Positions 36,394 through 47,044 of a DNA stretch of 64,000 bases are shown piece after piece (positions within the stretch are counted from its first letter, which is position 1; the number at the start of each line of letters is the position of its first letter). Origin of the DNA: Yinghuangia seranimata (GTDB taxonomy: Bacteria > Actinomycetota > Actinomycetes > Streptomycetales > Streptomycetaceae); assembly GCF_029953285.1 (NCBI RefSeq), contig NZ_JASAOI010000046.1, forward strand, positions 62,001-126,000, given 5' to 3'. Position numbers and translations under genes: made by a program. The notes under the pieces are model-generated. The model was not told the DNA's origin and did not search any database. It saw only the letters and a list, made by a program, of their open reading frames with translations.

Positions 36394-37808
36394 TAGGCGA
36401 GGTGCGCGTACTCGTACTCGAACGGCTGGCCGTTGATGCCCTGCCGCGGCGGGGCGACCCACGAGGCGATGCGGCCCGGCTCGTACACCGGCCGCATGAG
36501 CGAGGAGACGAACGCCATGTCGGCGTCGCTCGGCAGCCACGCGTGGCGCCCGGCCTCCCACTGCTCGACGGTGAGGAACTCGCCGGCGGGGGAGAGGTGG
36601 CATCCCGCGAAGGCGCCGACCGCGCGGTTGAAGCCGTGGTGCGGGAGCGTGAGCGGAGTGTCGATGCCGTGGTCGGCGAGGATGCGGTTCCAGCGGGTGA
36701 CGCCGCTGCCGCAGTCGGCCGTGTACTCGGCGCGCAGGTCCTGGTTCAGCGCGACGAGCGCGGGCGTCTCGACCGTCGTGAGCCGGCCGTCGGCGACGGC
36801 GTCGACCATGACGTGCCCGTCGGTCAGGACGTGGTCGTCCTTGCGGCGCTCCTCCTGCCAGCGCCCCTTGAGACCGTTGGTGAAGTAGTTGGCGACGTTG
36901 GTGGACGTCTCCGAGCCGAACAGGTCGAGCGAGACGCTGTAGTGGAAGTTGAGGTACCGCTGGATGACCGCGAGCGGGATGCCGCCGAACCGGGCGATGT
37001 CGTCGGTGTCGTGCTCGCGCATCAGCTCGGCGGTGCGGGTGACCACGCGGTCGATGCCGGTCGTCCCCACCATCATGTGGTGGGCCTCTTCCTTCAGCAT
37101 GAAGTCGCAGGTGCGCGCCAGCGGGTCGAACGCGCTCTCCTTCAGCGTGCCGAGCTGGTACTTGCCGTCCCGGTCGGTGAAGTAGGTGAACATGTAGAAC
37201 GCCAGCCAGTCCGGCGTCGGCTCGTTGAACGCGCCCAGGATGCGCGGCGCGTCCTCGCTGCCGGAGTTGCGCAGCAGCAGCGACTCGGCCTCGTCGCGGC
37301 CGTCCCGCCCGAAGTAGGCGTGCAGCAGGTACACCATCGCCCAGAGGTGGCGGCCCTCCTCCACGTTGACCTGGAAGAGGTTGCGCAGGTCGTACAGGCT
37401 CGGCGCGGTGGCGCCGAGGTGCCGCTGCTGCTCGACCGAGGCGGGCTCGGTGTCGCCCTGAATGACGATCAGCCGCTGCAGGTCCGCGCGGTGTTCGCCG
37501 GGTACCTGCTGCCACGCCTTCTCGCCCTTGTGCCGGCCGAACGCGATCGTGCGCTCGGACTGGCGCTCGGACAGGAAGATGCCCCACCGGTACTCCGGCA
37601 GCGCGACGTGCCCGAAGTGCGCCCACCCGTCGCGCTGCACCGACACCGCGGTCCGCAGGTACACGTCCGTCGTCGGCAGCGCGGGGCCCATCTCGCCCCA
37701 CCACGACAGGAACTTCGGCTGCCACGACTCCAACGCCCTCTGCAGCCGCCGGTCGTCGGACAGGTTGACGTTGTTCGGAATCCGCTCGGAGTAGTTGATG
37801 GTGCTCAT
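36393..37808 (-). CDS. boxB: benzoyl-CoA 2,3-epoxidase, oxygenase component BoxB
   Basis: 471 residues from ATG 37808. Characteristic BoxB sequence: MSTINYSERIPNNVNLSDDR, WQPKFLSWWGEMGP, and two diiron-ligand helices NLFQVNVEEGRHLWAMV and LKEEAHHMMVGTTG (Glu, ExxH). It oxygenates benzoyl-CoA to the 2,3-epoxide in the aerobic CoA pathway. It starts 7 bp after the boxC stop and so is co-transcribed. The reductase BoxA is not in the window. Confidence 0.95.
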   Translation of the reverse strand: MSTINYSERIPNNVNLSDDRRLQRALESWQPKFLSWWGEMGPALPTTDVYLRTAVSVQRDGWAHFGHVALPEYRWGIFLSERQSERTIAFGRHKGEKAWQQVPGEHRADLQRLIVIQGDTEPASVEQQRHLGATAPSLYDLRNLFQVNVEEGRHLWAMVYLLHAYFGRDGRDEAESLLLRNSGSEDAPRILGAFNEPTPDWLAFYMFTYFTDRDGKYQLGTLKESAFDPLARTCDFMLKEEAHHMMVGTTGIDRVVTRTAELMREHDTDDIARFGGIPLAVIQRYLNFHYSVSLDLFGSETSTNVANYFTNGLKGRWQEERRKDDHVLTDGHVMVDAVADGRLTTVETPALVALNQDLRAEYTADCGSGVTRWNRILADHGIDTPLTLPHHGFNRAVGAFAGCHLSPAGEFLTVEQWEAGRHAWLPSDADMAFVSSLMRPVYEPGRIASWVAPPRQGINGQPFEYEYAHLA

Positions 37809-37815
37809 CGCGGCA

Positions 37816-39480
37816 TCACACCCGCTCGTTGTCGAAGTCGGCGCGCTGGCCGGTGCCGTATTTGCGCAGGGCGCCGTCGGGGCCGGCGGCGTTGGGGCGG
37901 ATGAAGATCCAGTTCTGCCACGCGGAGAGGCGGCCGAAGATCTTCGTCTCGGGGGTCTCGGGGCCGGTGAAGCGGTGGTTGGCCTCCATGCCGGTGAGCG
38001 CGTCGGGGCTGAGGGAGGCGCGCTCCTCGACGACGATGCGGACCTCGTCCTCGTAGTCGATGTCGTCGGGGGCGTACGTCACCAGGCCGAGGGCGAGGGC
38101 TTCGGCGGCGGGCAGCGGTTCGCCGAGGTGCTTGGCGAGGGCCTCGACGTGGGCCGGGTCGCCGTGGAAGCGCGACCGCAGGCGGGTGAGGCCGTTGCCC
38201 ATCGGGTACGCGCCGAAGTTGGCGTCGGACAAACGGAGTTCGGCGGGGGCGGCGTCGGGGGCGTCCTCGAAGACGCCGTCCAGCATGTACTGGCGGTCGG
38301 CGGCCAGGGCGAGTTCGAGCAGCGGGCCGACGAAGCAGCTGCCGGGCTCGACGAGTGCGAGCAGGGTGCGGCTGGTGACGTCGAGGCGCTTGAGGGTGCG
38401 CTTGAGGTAGTGCCGGACCTCGTTCACGAACCAGTCGTCGGCGTGCGCGGCGAGGAACGCGTCGTGGGCGAGGACGGCGTCGGCGTCGCCCGCGGTCTTC
38501 AGGATCCACGTGCCGAGCGTGTTCTCGTTGGTGCGCAGGTGCAGGATCGCGTCGTCGAGCTCGCGGGTCACGGCCAGCGGCCAGAACGCGGCGCCTTCGC
38601 GGCGCGCGGCGTCGGGGTCGACGGGGGCCGGCGTGGTCGGTGCGCCGACGGTGAGGGTCGCGGTGCGCGCGGCGCGGTCGAGGTCGACGGTGACGTGCGT
38701 GTACGCGATGCGCGTGTCGGACTCGTCGCGGACGAGGGGCGTCAGAGCCACGCCTTCGGCGGCGTCCGGGCGCGTCGAGCGGGCGGCGGCCGCGGCGGCG
38801 CGCTCGGCGACGGCGTCGGCGAAGCGGCTGCGCGGGACCGTGGCGTCGACCAGCTTCCAGTCCACCGCGGTCTTGCCGCGCACGCCGTCGGCCTTGGTGG
38901 CGAACACGTCGGCCAGGTCCTTGCGGACGCCGCGCTTGTCGACGACCCGGGTCAGGCCGCCGGTGCCGGGCAGGACGCCGAGCAGCGGCACCTCGGGCAG
39001 CGAGACCGCCGAGGAGCCGTCGTCGATCAGCACGATCTCGTCGCAGGCGAGGGCGAGTTCGTAGCCGCCACCGGCCGCGCTGCCGTTGACCGCGGCGACG
39101 AACGCGATGCCGGAGTGCGCGGAGGCGTCCTCCATGCCGTTGCGGGTCTCGTTGGTGAACTTGCAGAAGTTCACCTTCCAGGAGTGCGCGCTCTGGGCCA
39201 GCATCCGGATGTTCGCGCCCGCGCAGAACACCTTCTCCTTGGCGCTGCCCACCACGACGGCCTTGACGGCCGGGTGTTCGAAGCGGATGCGCTGGAGCGC
39301 GTCGTACAGCTCGATGTCGACGCCCAGGTCGTACGAGTTGAGCTTGAGCTCGTACCCCTCGACGAGGCCGCCGCGTTCGTCGACGTCGAGGGTGAGCCGC
39401 GCGACGGCGCCGTCGACGGACAGGGTCCAGTGGCGGTAGGTGTCCGGGTGCGCGTCGAAGCGGACCGGTGTCGGGGGCAT
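37816..39480 (-). CDS. boxC: benzoyl-CoA-dihydrodiol lyase BoxC
   Basis: 554 residues from ATG 39480. Crotonase-superfamily core with EKVFCAGANIRML and NGSAAGGGYELALACDE (oxyanion-hole segments) in the N-terminal half, a second crotonase-like half, and the BoxC-specific opening RFDAHPDTYRHW. It cleaves the ring of the benzoyl-CoA epoxide/dihydrodiol to 3,4-dehydroadipyl semialdehyde-CoA plus formate. First gene of the leftward box operon; the promoter region is shared with the divergent PaaX-type gene. Confidence 0.95.
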   Translation of the reverse strand: MPPTPVRFDAHPDTYRHWTLSVDGAVARLTLDVDERGGLVEGYELKLNSYDLGVDIELYDALQRIRFEHPAVKAVVVGSAKEKVFCAGANIRMLAQSAHSWKVNFCKFTNETRNGMEDASAHSGIAFVAAVNGSAAGGGYELALACDEIVLIDDGSSAVSLPEVPLLGVLPGTGGLTRVVDKRGVRKDLADVFATKADGVRGKTAVDWKLVDATVPRSRFADAVAERAAAAAARSTRPDAAEGVALTPLVRDESDTRIAYTHVTVDLDRAARTATLTVGAPTTPAPVDPDAARREGAAFWPLAVTRELDDAILHLRTNENTLGTWILKTAGDADAVLAHDAFLAAHADDWFVNEVRHYLKRTLKRLDVTSRTLLALVEPGSCFVGPLLELALAADRQYMLDGVFEDAPDAAPAELRLSDANFGAYPMGNGLTRLRSRFHGDPAHVEALAKHLGEPLPAAEALALGLVTYAPDDIDYEDEVRIVVEERASLSPDALTGMEANHRFTGPETPETKIFGRLSAWQNWIFIRPNAAGPDGALRKYGTGQRADFDNERV

Positions 39481-39538
39481 GTGGGCGCCTTTCGGCCGAC
39501 GGGCGGAACTTCGGTGGGGCGAGTTCTACGCCTCGATG

Positions 39539-39578
39539 TTCTACAAGGCTCCGATGTAGCGTCAATAGCATGTAGGAA
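39539..39578. promoter_or_regulatory. possible PaaX-type operator between boxC and paaX-like gene
   Basis: The divergent region contains CTACA at 39541-39545 and TGTAG at 39555-39559, with another TGTAGGAA at 39571-39578 and TTCTAC near 39524. Such TTCTACA / TGTAG inverted arms could be the binding site of the regulator encoded next door, placed between the two promoters. Spacing and consensus are unverified. Confidence 0.35.
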
Positions 39579-39633
39579 ATTGGCGGGGTCTGGGATACTC
39601 GGGCGCAGCAGGTCGAGCGGAGGACGAACGCAG

Positions 39634-40494
39634 ATGGAGCACCCCGGCGAACCGGCCCGGCCGGCGATGTCGCGACGGCAGCAGGTCGGCGCCGCGAGCG
39701 CTCGCTCGCTGCTGATGACGCTGCTCGGCGAGTACGTGCTCCCGCACGGCGGCGCCGCGTGGACCTCGACCCTGCTCAGGGCCTTCGAGGGGCTCGGCGT
39801 CGAGGAGAAGTCGGCGCGCCAGGCCCTCGCCCGCACCGCCGCGGACGGCTGGATCGCCTCCGAGCGCGCCGGCCGCCGGGTCCGCTGGGTGCTCACCGCG
39901 CCCGGCCGCCGGCTGCTCACCGAGGGCGCCGAGCGCATCTACAGCTTCGGCGCGCCGAGCCCGCCGTGGGACGGCCGCTGGCTGGTCGTCATGGCGACCG
40001 TCCCGGAGACCCAGCGCAAACTGCGGCACCAGCTGCGGACCAAGCTCACCTGGGCCGGGTTCGGGAGCCCGGCGCCCGGCATGTGGATCAGCCCGCACCC
40101 GGCGCGGGCGCCCGAGGCCGAGGAGATCATGCGCGAGCTCGGGCTCGACGCGTCGGCGTTCTCCTTCTGCGGCGCGTTCGGCGACATCGGCTCGCAGCGC
40201 GGGATGGTCGACCAGGCGTGGGACCTCGCCGAGACCGCCGCGCAGTATGAGGCGTTCCTCGACGAGTTCGCCGGCCTACGGCCTCGGCCGGGTGCCGAGG
40301 TGGTGCTCGCGCAGGTCCGGCTGGTGCACGAGTGGCGGCGCTTCCCGTTCCTCGACCCGCGGCTGCCGGCCGAGCTGCTGCCCGCGCGGTGGATCGGCGA
40401 CCGGGCGGCGAAGGTGTTCGCGAAGCTGCACGGGGACTGGCAGGCCCAGGCCCAGGCGTCGTGGGGCGCGCTGGCGGACGACGCGGCGGCGTAG
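39634..40494 (+). CDS. PaaX-family transcriptional regulator
   Basis: 286 residues from ATG 39634, with GGAGG 10 bp upstream. N-terminal winged helix (ARSLLMTLLGEYVLPHGG, SARQALARTAADGWIASERAGRR) and a PaaX-like middle and C-terminal region (WDGRWLVVMATVPETQR, LRTKLTWAGFGSPAPGMWISPHP, WRRFPFLDPRLPAELLP). PaaX proteins are repressors that sense aryl-CoA esters, often phenylacetyl-CoA. Divergent from the box operon, so benzoyl-CoA is the natural candidate ligand here. Confidence 0.92.
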   Translation: MEHPGEPARPAMSRRQQVGAASARSLLMTLLGEYVLPHGGAAWTSTLLRAFEGLGVEEKSARQALARTAADGWIASERAGRRVRWVLTAPGRRLLTEGAERIYSFGAPSPPWDGRWLVVMATVPETQRKLRHQLRTKLTWAGFGSPAPGMWISPHPARAPEAEEIMRELGLDASAFSFCGAFGDIGSQRGMVDQAWDLAETAAQYEAFLDEFAGLRPRPGAEVVLAQVRLVHEWRRFPFLDPRLPAELLPARWIGDRAAKVFAKLHGDWQAQAQASWGALADDAAA

Positions 40495-40634
40495 CGTCGG
40501 TCGGGCGCGGCTGTGTACGGGGATCGGGTGGCATGCCACAGTCTTCGCCGCCGATACGCCGTCAACTGTCGACATCTAGATCACGCATCGCTAGCCTCCC
40601 GTGGAATGTCGTCGGCCCGGAGGAGAGGCACGCC

Positions 40635-41495
40635 ATGAAACCGGACGCCCGCGTCGGAGTCGTCGGCGGCGGCGCGATGGGGATCGGGATCGCCCAGGTC
40701 TTCGCGGTCGCCGGCTGCACGGTGACCGTCGTCGAACCGGACGCGGCGCGCGCGGGCGACATCGTGCCCGGCATCCGCGACTCCGCGGCGCGGGCCCTCG
40801 CGCGCGGCAAACTCGCGGCCGGCACGGCCGCCGCGGCCCCCGACCGGGTCACCGTCGTCCCGGACATCGGCGACCTGCCCGAAGGCCTCGACCTCGTGGT
40901 CGAGGCCGTCCCCGAGCGCCTCGCCCTCAAGCGCACGGTGCTCGCCGCCGCCGAACGCCGCGCGCCGCGCCTGCTCGGCACCAACACCAGCGGCATCGGC
41001 ATCGGCGAGCTCGGCGCCGAGCTCGCCCGGCCCGGGGTGTTCATCGGACGGCACTTCTTCAACCCGGTCCCGGCGATGCCGCTCCTGGAGATCGTCGTCG
41101 CCGACGCGACCGACCCGGCCACCGTCGACGCCGCCCGCGACATCGCCGCGCTGATCGGCAAAGAGGTCATCGTGGTCCGCGACAAGCCGGGCTTCGCCAC
41201 CTCGCGCCTCGGCGTCATGCTGGGGCTGGAGGCCATCCGCATGCTGGAGGACGGCGTCGCCTCGGCCGCCGACATCGACCGTGCGATGGAGCTCGGCTAC
41301 CGGCACCCGATGGGCCCGCTGCGGCTGACCGACCTGGTCGGCCTCGACGTACGGCTCGACATCGCCCGCAACCTCGCCGAGGCGTACGGGCCGCGCTTCG
41401 ACCCGCCGCGGCTGCTGGTCGACAAGGTCACGGCCGGCGAGCTCGGCAGGAAGTCGGGCCGCGGGTTCTACGACTGGGACGGTGGCGCGGCGTGA
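40635..41495 (+). CDS. 3-hydroxyacyl-CoA dehydrogenase (3-hydroxybutyryl-CoA dehydrogenase type)
   Basis: 286 residues from ATG 40635 with AGGAGAGG upstream. Rossmann motif GVVGGGAMGIGIAQVFAVAG, NTSGIGIGELG, catalytic His in IGRHFFNPVPAMPLLEIV, and C-terminal helical domain ending KSGRGFYDWDGG. It oxidises 3-hydroxyacyl-CoA with NAD+. GTGA overlap with the enoyl-CoA hydratase gene; together they would carry beta-oxidation-like steps downstream of the box pathway products. Confidence 0.92.
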   Translation: MKPDARVGVVGGGAMGIGIAQVFAVAGCTVTVVEPDAARAGDIVPGIRDSAARALARGKLAAGTAAAAPDRVTVVPDIGDLPEGLDLVVEAVPERLALKRTVLAAAERRAPRLLGTNTSGIGIGELGAELARPGVFIGRHFFNPVPAMPLLEIVVADATDPATVDAARDIAALIGKEVIVVRDKPGFATSRLGVMLGLEAIRMLEDGVASAADIDRAMELGYRHPMGPLRLTDLVGLDVRLDIARNLAEAYGPRFDPPRLLVDKVTAGELGRKSGRGFYDWDGGAA

Positions 41496-42235
41496 CGTAC
41501 CGGACCCTCGACGTCACCGAGGCGTCGGACCGCGTGGTGGTCCGGCTCGACCGGCCCGCCGAACGCAACGCGATCTCGCGCGAGATGGTCGACGAACTCC
41601 ACGCCGTCTGCGGGCGGTTGGAAAAGGAGCCGCGGGCGCTGCTGCTCACCGGCGGCGACCAGGGCGTGTTCGCGGGCGGCGCGGACATCGCGGAACTGCG
41701 CGAACGCGGCCGCCTCGACGCGCTCGACGGCATCAACCTGCGGCTGTTCGAACGGATCCGGGCGCTGCCGATGCCGACCGTCGCCGCGATCGACGGCTAC
41801 GCGCTCGGCGGCGGCGCGGAACTGGCGTACGCGTGCGACCTGCGCATCGCCAGCGACCGCGCGGTGTTCGGCCAGCCCGAACCGCAACTCGGCATCCTCC
41901 CGGGCGCGGGTGCCACGTGGCGGCTGGTGCGGCTGCTGGGCGAGAGCGTCGCCAAGCAGATCCTCCTGGCCGGGCGCAGGCTCGACGCCGAGGAGGCGCT
42001 GCGCTGCGGCCTCGTCATCGACGTCGTCCCGGCGGACGGGCTGCTCGCCGCCGCCGACGCCCTCCTCGACCGTGTCCTGCGCTCGTCGGCGCTCGCGCTG
42101 CGGCTCACGAAGATGGCGGTGGACGCCCCCGAGGGAGCCCACCCCTCCTTCGAACTGGCGGCCCAGGCCGTGCTGTTTGAGGACGAGGAGAAGCGCGAGC
42201 GGATGACGGCGTTCCTGGAGAGGCGCGCGAAGTAG
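41492..42235 (+). CDS. enoyl-CoA hydratase/isomerase
   Basis: 247 residues from GTG 41492 (GTGA overlap with the dehydrogenase gene). Crotonase fold: RPAERNAISREMVDEL, VFAGGADIAELRE, GYALGGGAELAYACDLRIAS and the acid/base region EPQLGILPGAGATWRL. It hydrates a 2-enoyl-CoA, likely an intermediate of benzoate or phenylacetate breakdown given the neighbours. Confidence 0.9.
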   Translation: MTYRTLDVTEASDRVVVRLDRPAERNAISREMVDELHAVCGRLEKEPRALLLTGGDQGVFAGGADIAELRERGRLDALDGINLRLFERIRALPMPTVAAIDGYALGGGAELAYACDLRIASDRAVFGQPEPQLGILPGAGATWRLVRLLGESVAKQILLAGRRLDAEEALRCGLVIDVVPADGLLAAADALLDRVLRSSALALRLTKMAVDAPEGAHPSFELAAQAVLFEDEEKRERMTAFLERRAK

Positions 42236-42428
42236 ATCGGGGGGCGCGCCTCGGGGGAGGCACCGCTTTGCCGCCGCGGATACGGGCCCGGCACCGTCCG
42301 GACCGACACGGGATCGGGAACGGCCGGCATGAGCGTCGCGTGAACTATCGTGAGGAAGACCGATGAGTTTGTCGGGCCGCGCGGGTCCAACCCTCTGACC
42401 GCTGTATCCGACGCCTCGGGAGCAAGGC

Positions 42429-43061
42429 ATGGGCCTCATCCACATCGCAATGTTCACCACCCTCGACCTCGTCGGGCAGGCGCCCGGCGGCCCCGAGGAG
42501 GACCCGGAGGGGTTCCCGTTCGGTGGCTGGCAGGCGCCCCTGATCGAGGAGACCGAGGGGGCGCAGATCCTCGACGCGTACGAGGGCACCGACGCGCTGC
42601 TGCTCGGCCGGCGGACGTACGACATCTTCGCGGCCTACTGGCCGCAGCAGGACGACGCGTTCGGCACGCTCTTTAACAGCATCCCGAAGTACGTGGCCTC
42701 CCGCGGCAAGCCCGACCTCCCGTGGGCCGGCTCCACGCAGCTCGGCCCCGACCTGCCCGCCGCGGTACGCGAGATCCGCGACCGGCACAAGCACGTCAAG
42801 GTCGTCGGGAGCCTTGACCTCGTGCAGACCCTGCTGCGCGAGAAGCTCTTCGACCGGCTCGACCTGTGGGTGCACCCGATCGTGCTCGGCGTCGGAAAGA
42901 AGCTGTTCGAGGACGGCACGGTGCCCACGAACGTCACCCTGCTCGCCCCGCCGGCGTCCACTCCGACGGGCGCCGTCTACCTCCGCTACGGCATCGCCGA
43001 CGGCATCCCGGCCACGGGAGACATGAACGCCCCCGACCGCGGTCTCACCCGCGACGCCTGA
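42429..43061 (+). CDS. dihydrofolate reductase family protein (RibD C-terminal type)
   Basis: 210 residues from ATG 42429. Reductase-like pattern: N-terminal strand IHIAMFTTLDLVGQAPGG, LLLGRRTYDIFAAYWPQ, YVASRGKPDLPW and HVKVVGSLDLVQTLL, with a C-terminal HPIVLGVGKKLFEDG. Such proteins are common NADPH-dependent reductases of unknown substrate. It stands alone between the CoA-ester genes and the SnoaL-like gene. The ribosome-binding site is weak (AGCAAGG). Confidence 0.85.
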   Translation: MGLIHIAMFTTLDLVGQAPGGPEEDPEGFPFGGWQAPLIEETEGAQILDAYEGTDALLLGRRTYDIFAAYWPQQDDAFGTLFNSIPKYVASRGKPDLPWAGSTQLGPDLPAAVREIRDRHKHVKVVGSLDLVQTLLREKLFDRLDLWVHPIVLGVGKKLFEDGTVPTNVTLLAPPASTPTGAVYLRYGIADGIPATGDMNAPDRGLTRDA

Positions 43062-43278
43062 CGCCTTCGCCGGCCCGACGGCCCCGGACGCGCGCCGTGC
43101 GCAGCGCCCGGGCCGTCGTCGGCTGTGCCCCGTCGACAACGGCCCGGGCGCGCGCGGCCAGCAGGCCGCCGCCCTTGAGCCCGCCCGCGTCAGCCGATGC
43201 TAGGGACCTCGCCCGCGCCAGGGCTTGTAAGAAATGGACCTGCCGCGGGCCTTCGACCACGCGGTCCCGGGAGTCGCC

Positions 43279-43647
43279 TCAGAAGGGTTCGGCGACGACC
43301 CAGTGCTCGACGAGCTGTCCGGACACCACACGGACCATGTCCATGCCGGTGACCTCGAAGCGTTCTCCGGTCGGCGGCCGGCCGAAGAAGTCGCCGGTGT
43401 GGGTGCCGGAGACCGTGTAGTGGTTGGCCACCCACTCGCCGTCCTCGACGCTCCGGACCGTCGTGACCGTGAAGTCGGGGACGCCGGCGACGATTCCCGC
43501 CCACTTGCGGCGCCATTGCGCCCGGTCGCACTCGACCCCCTGGTCGAGGGACACGGGCGCGATGAGCGCCAGGGCGGCGTCGAAGTCGCCGGCGGCGCGC
43601 AGCGCGTTGATCGCGCGTACGACCTCGGTGGGGCTTGACGTAGTCAT
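43279..43647 (-). CDS. SnoaL-like/NTF2-fold protein
   Basis: 122 residues from ATG 43647 with GGAG upstream on the minus strand. NTF2-like cone fold: VVRAINALRAAGDFDAALALI, FTVTTVRSVEDGEWVANHYTVSGTH, FEVTGMDMVRVVSGQLVEHWVVAEPF. Polyketide-cyclase-like and steroid-isomerase-like proteins share this fold; no catalytic residue is diagnostic here. Divergent from the adjacent TetR gene, which probably controls it. Confidence 0.82.
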   Translation of the reverse strand: MTTSSPTEVVRAINALRAAGDFDAALALIAPVSLDQGVECDRAQWRRKWAGIVAGVPDFTVTTVRSVEDGEWVANHYTVSGTHTGDFFGRPPTGERFEVTGMDMVRVVSGQLVEHWVVAEPF

Positions 43648-43675
43648 GTCCGCTCCCTCCCACAGAAACGAGGAC

Positions 43676-43719
43676 ACTCCCCGGAAAGCTCTCGTGCCAC
43701 AATACGGGGAGACTCCCCG
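43676..43719. promoter_or_regulatory. probable TetR operator between snoaL-like and tetR genes
   Basis: A palindrome CGGGGAG-A-CTCCCCG at 43705-43719 with a third half-site ACTCCCCGG at 43676-43684 lies in the 91-bp divergent intergenic region. Its position over both promoters fits autoregulation by the TetR protein encoded from 43739. Confidence 0.6.
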
Positions 43720-43738
43720 GATAGGCAACGAGGCTGAT

Positions 43739-44308
43739 GTGACCGGACGATCGGTACGCCGAGACGCGCAGCGCAACCGCACACGCCTGCTCGACACCGC
43801 CGCGCAGGTGTTCCAGGAGGCCGGCGCCGAGGCCCCGCTCGACCTGATCGCCGAGCGCGCCGGCGTCGCGAACGCCACCCTGTACCGGCACTTCCCGACG
43901 CGCCGACTCCTGATCAGCGCGGTCTACGCCCGGGTCATCGACAGCCTCTGCGCGGAGGCGCACACTCTGGCCGAGACCGCCCGCCCCGACGCCTTGTTCG
44001 CCTGGTTCGCCGCCGTCGTGGCCCGGATGCAGGAAAGCCGGGGCCTACGCGACACCCTCGTCGCCGCCTACGCCCTGGCCCCGGGCGAGACCACCGCCGA
44101 AGTGGACGAATGGCACGACCGCGTCATCGCGGCCGCCCAGCCGCTCTTCGCCAGCGCCCGGCACCACGGGCTCGTCGACCCGGCACTGCCCTGGCCCGAA
44201 GTACTCGCCCTCGTCACCGCCATCGCCGGCGCCGCCGGGGACAACCGCGAGGCCGGCCGCCGCATGCTGTCGGTCGTCATCGCGGGCCTGGGCGCCCCGA
44301 GCGACTGA
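43739..44308 (+). CDS. TetR-family transcriptional regulator
   Basis: 189 residues from GTG 43739, AGG 5 bp upstream. HTH domain RRDAQRNRTRLLDTAAQVF, LIAERAGVANATLYRHFPTRRLLISAVYARV. The C-terminal domain (about residues 70-189) is helical, as in SCO-type small TetR regulators with C-terminal TetR_C_33-like ends. Divergent from the SnoaL-like gene with a palindromic operator between them; it likely represses that gene in response to a small molecule. Confidence 0.88.
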   Translation: MTGRSVRRDAQRNRTRLLDTAAQVFQEAGAEAPLDLIAERAGVANATLYRHFPTRRLLISAVYARVIDSLCAEAHTLAETARPDALFAWFAAVVARMQESRGLRDTLVAAYALAPGETTAEVDEWHDRVIAAAQPLFASARHHGLVDPALPWPEVLALVTAIAGAAGDNREAGRRMLSVVIAGLGAPSD

Positions 44309-46880
<2,572 letters not shown>

Positions 46881-46937
46881 CCCCCATCCGACGGGACCGG
46901 CCCTTTCGACGGCCGGCCTCCCCCCGGAGACGCCCGA

Positions 46938-46972
46938 CGGAAGGCCCCGCGCCCTGAGCGCGGGGCCTTCCG
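46938..46972 (+). terminator. hairpin terminator after katG
   Basis: CGGAAGGCCCCGCG (46938-46951), loop CCCTGAG, complement CGCGGGGCCTTCCG (46959-46972): a 14-bp stem with a 7-nt loop. Positioned between katG and the HTH-NACHT gene. Confidence 0.8.
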
Positions 46973-47044
46973 CGTTACCGCCCGGCCGGTTTGCGGTCGC
47001 TCTACGCTCGGTGTCTACGTACGGCGCCGAGTGGGAGGAGTCGC

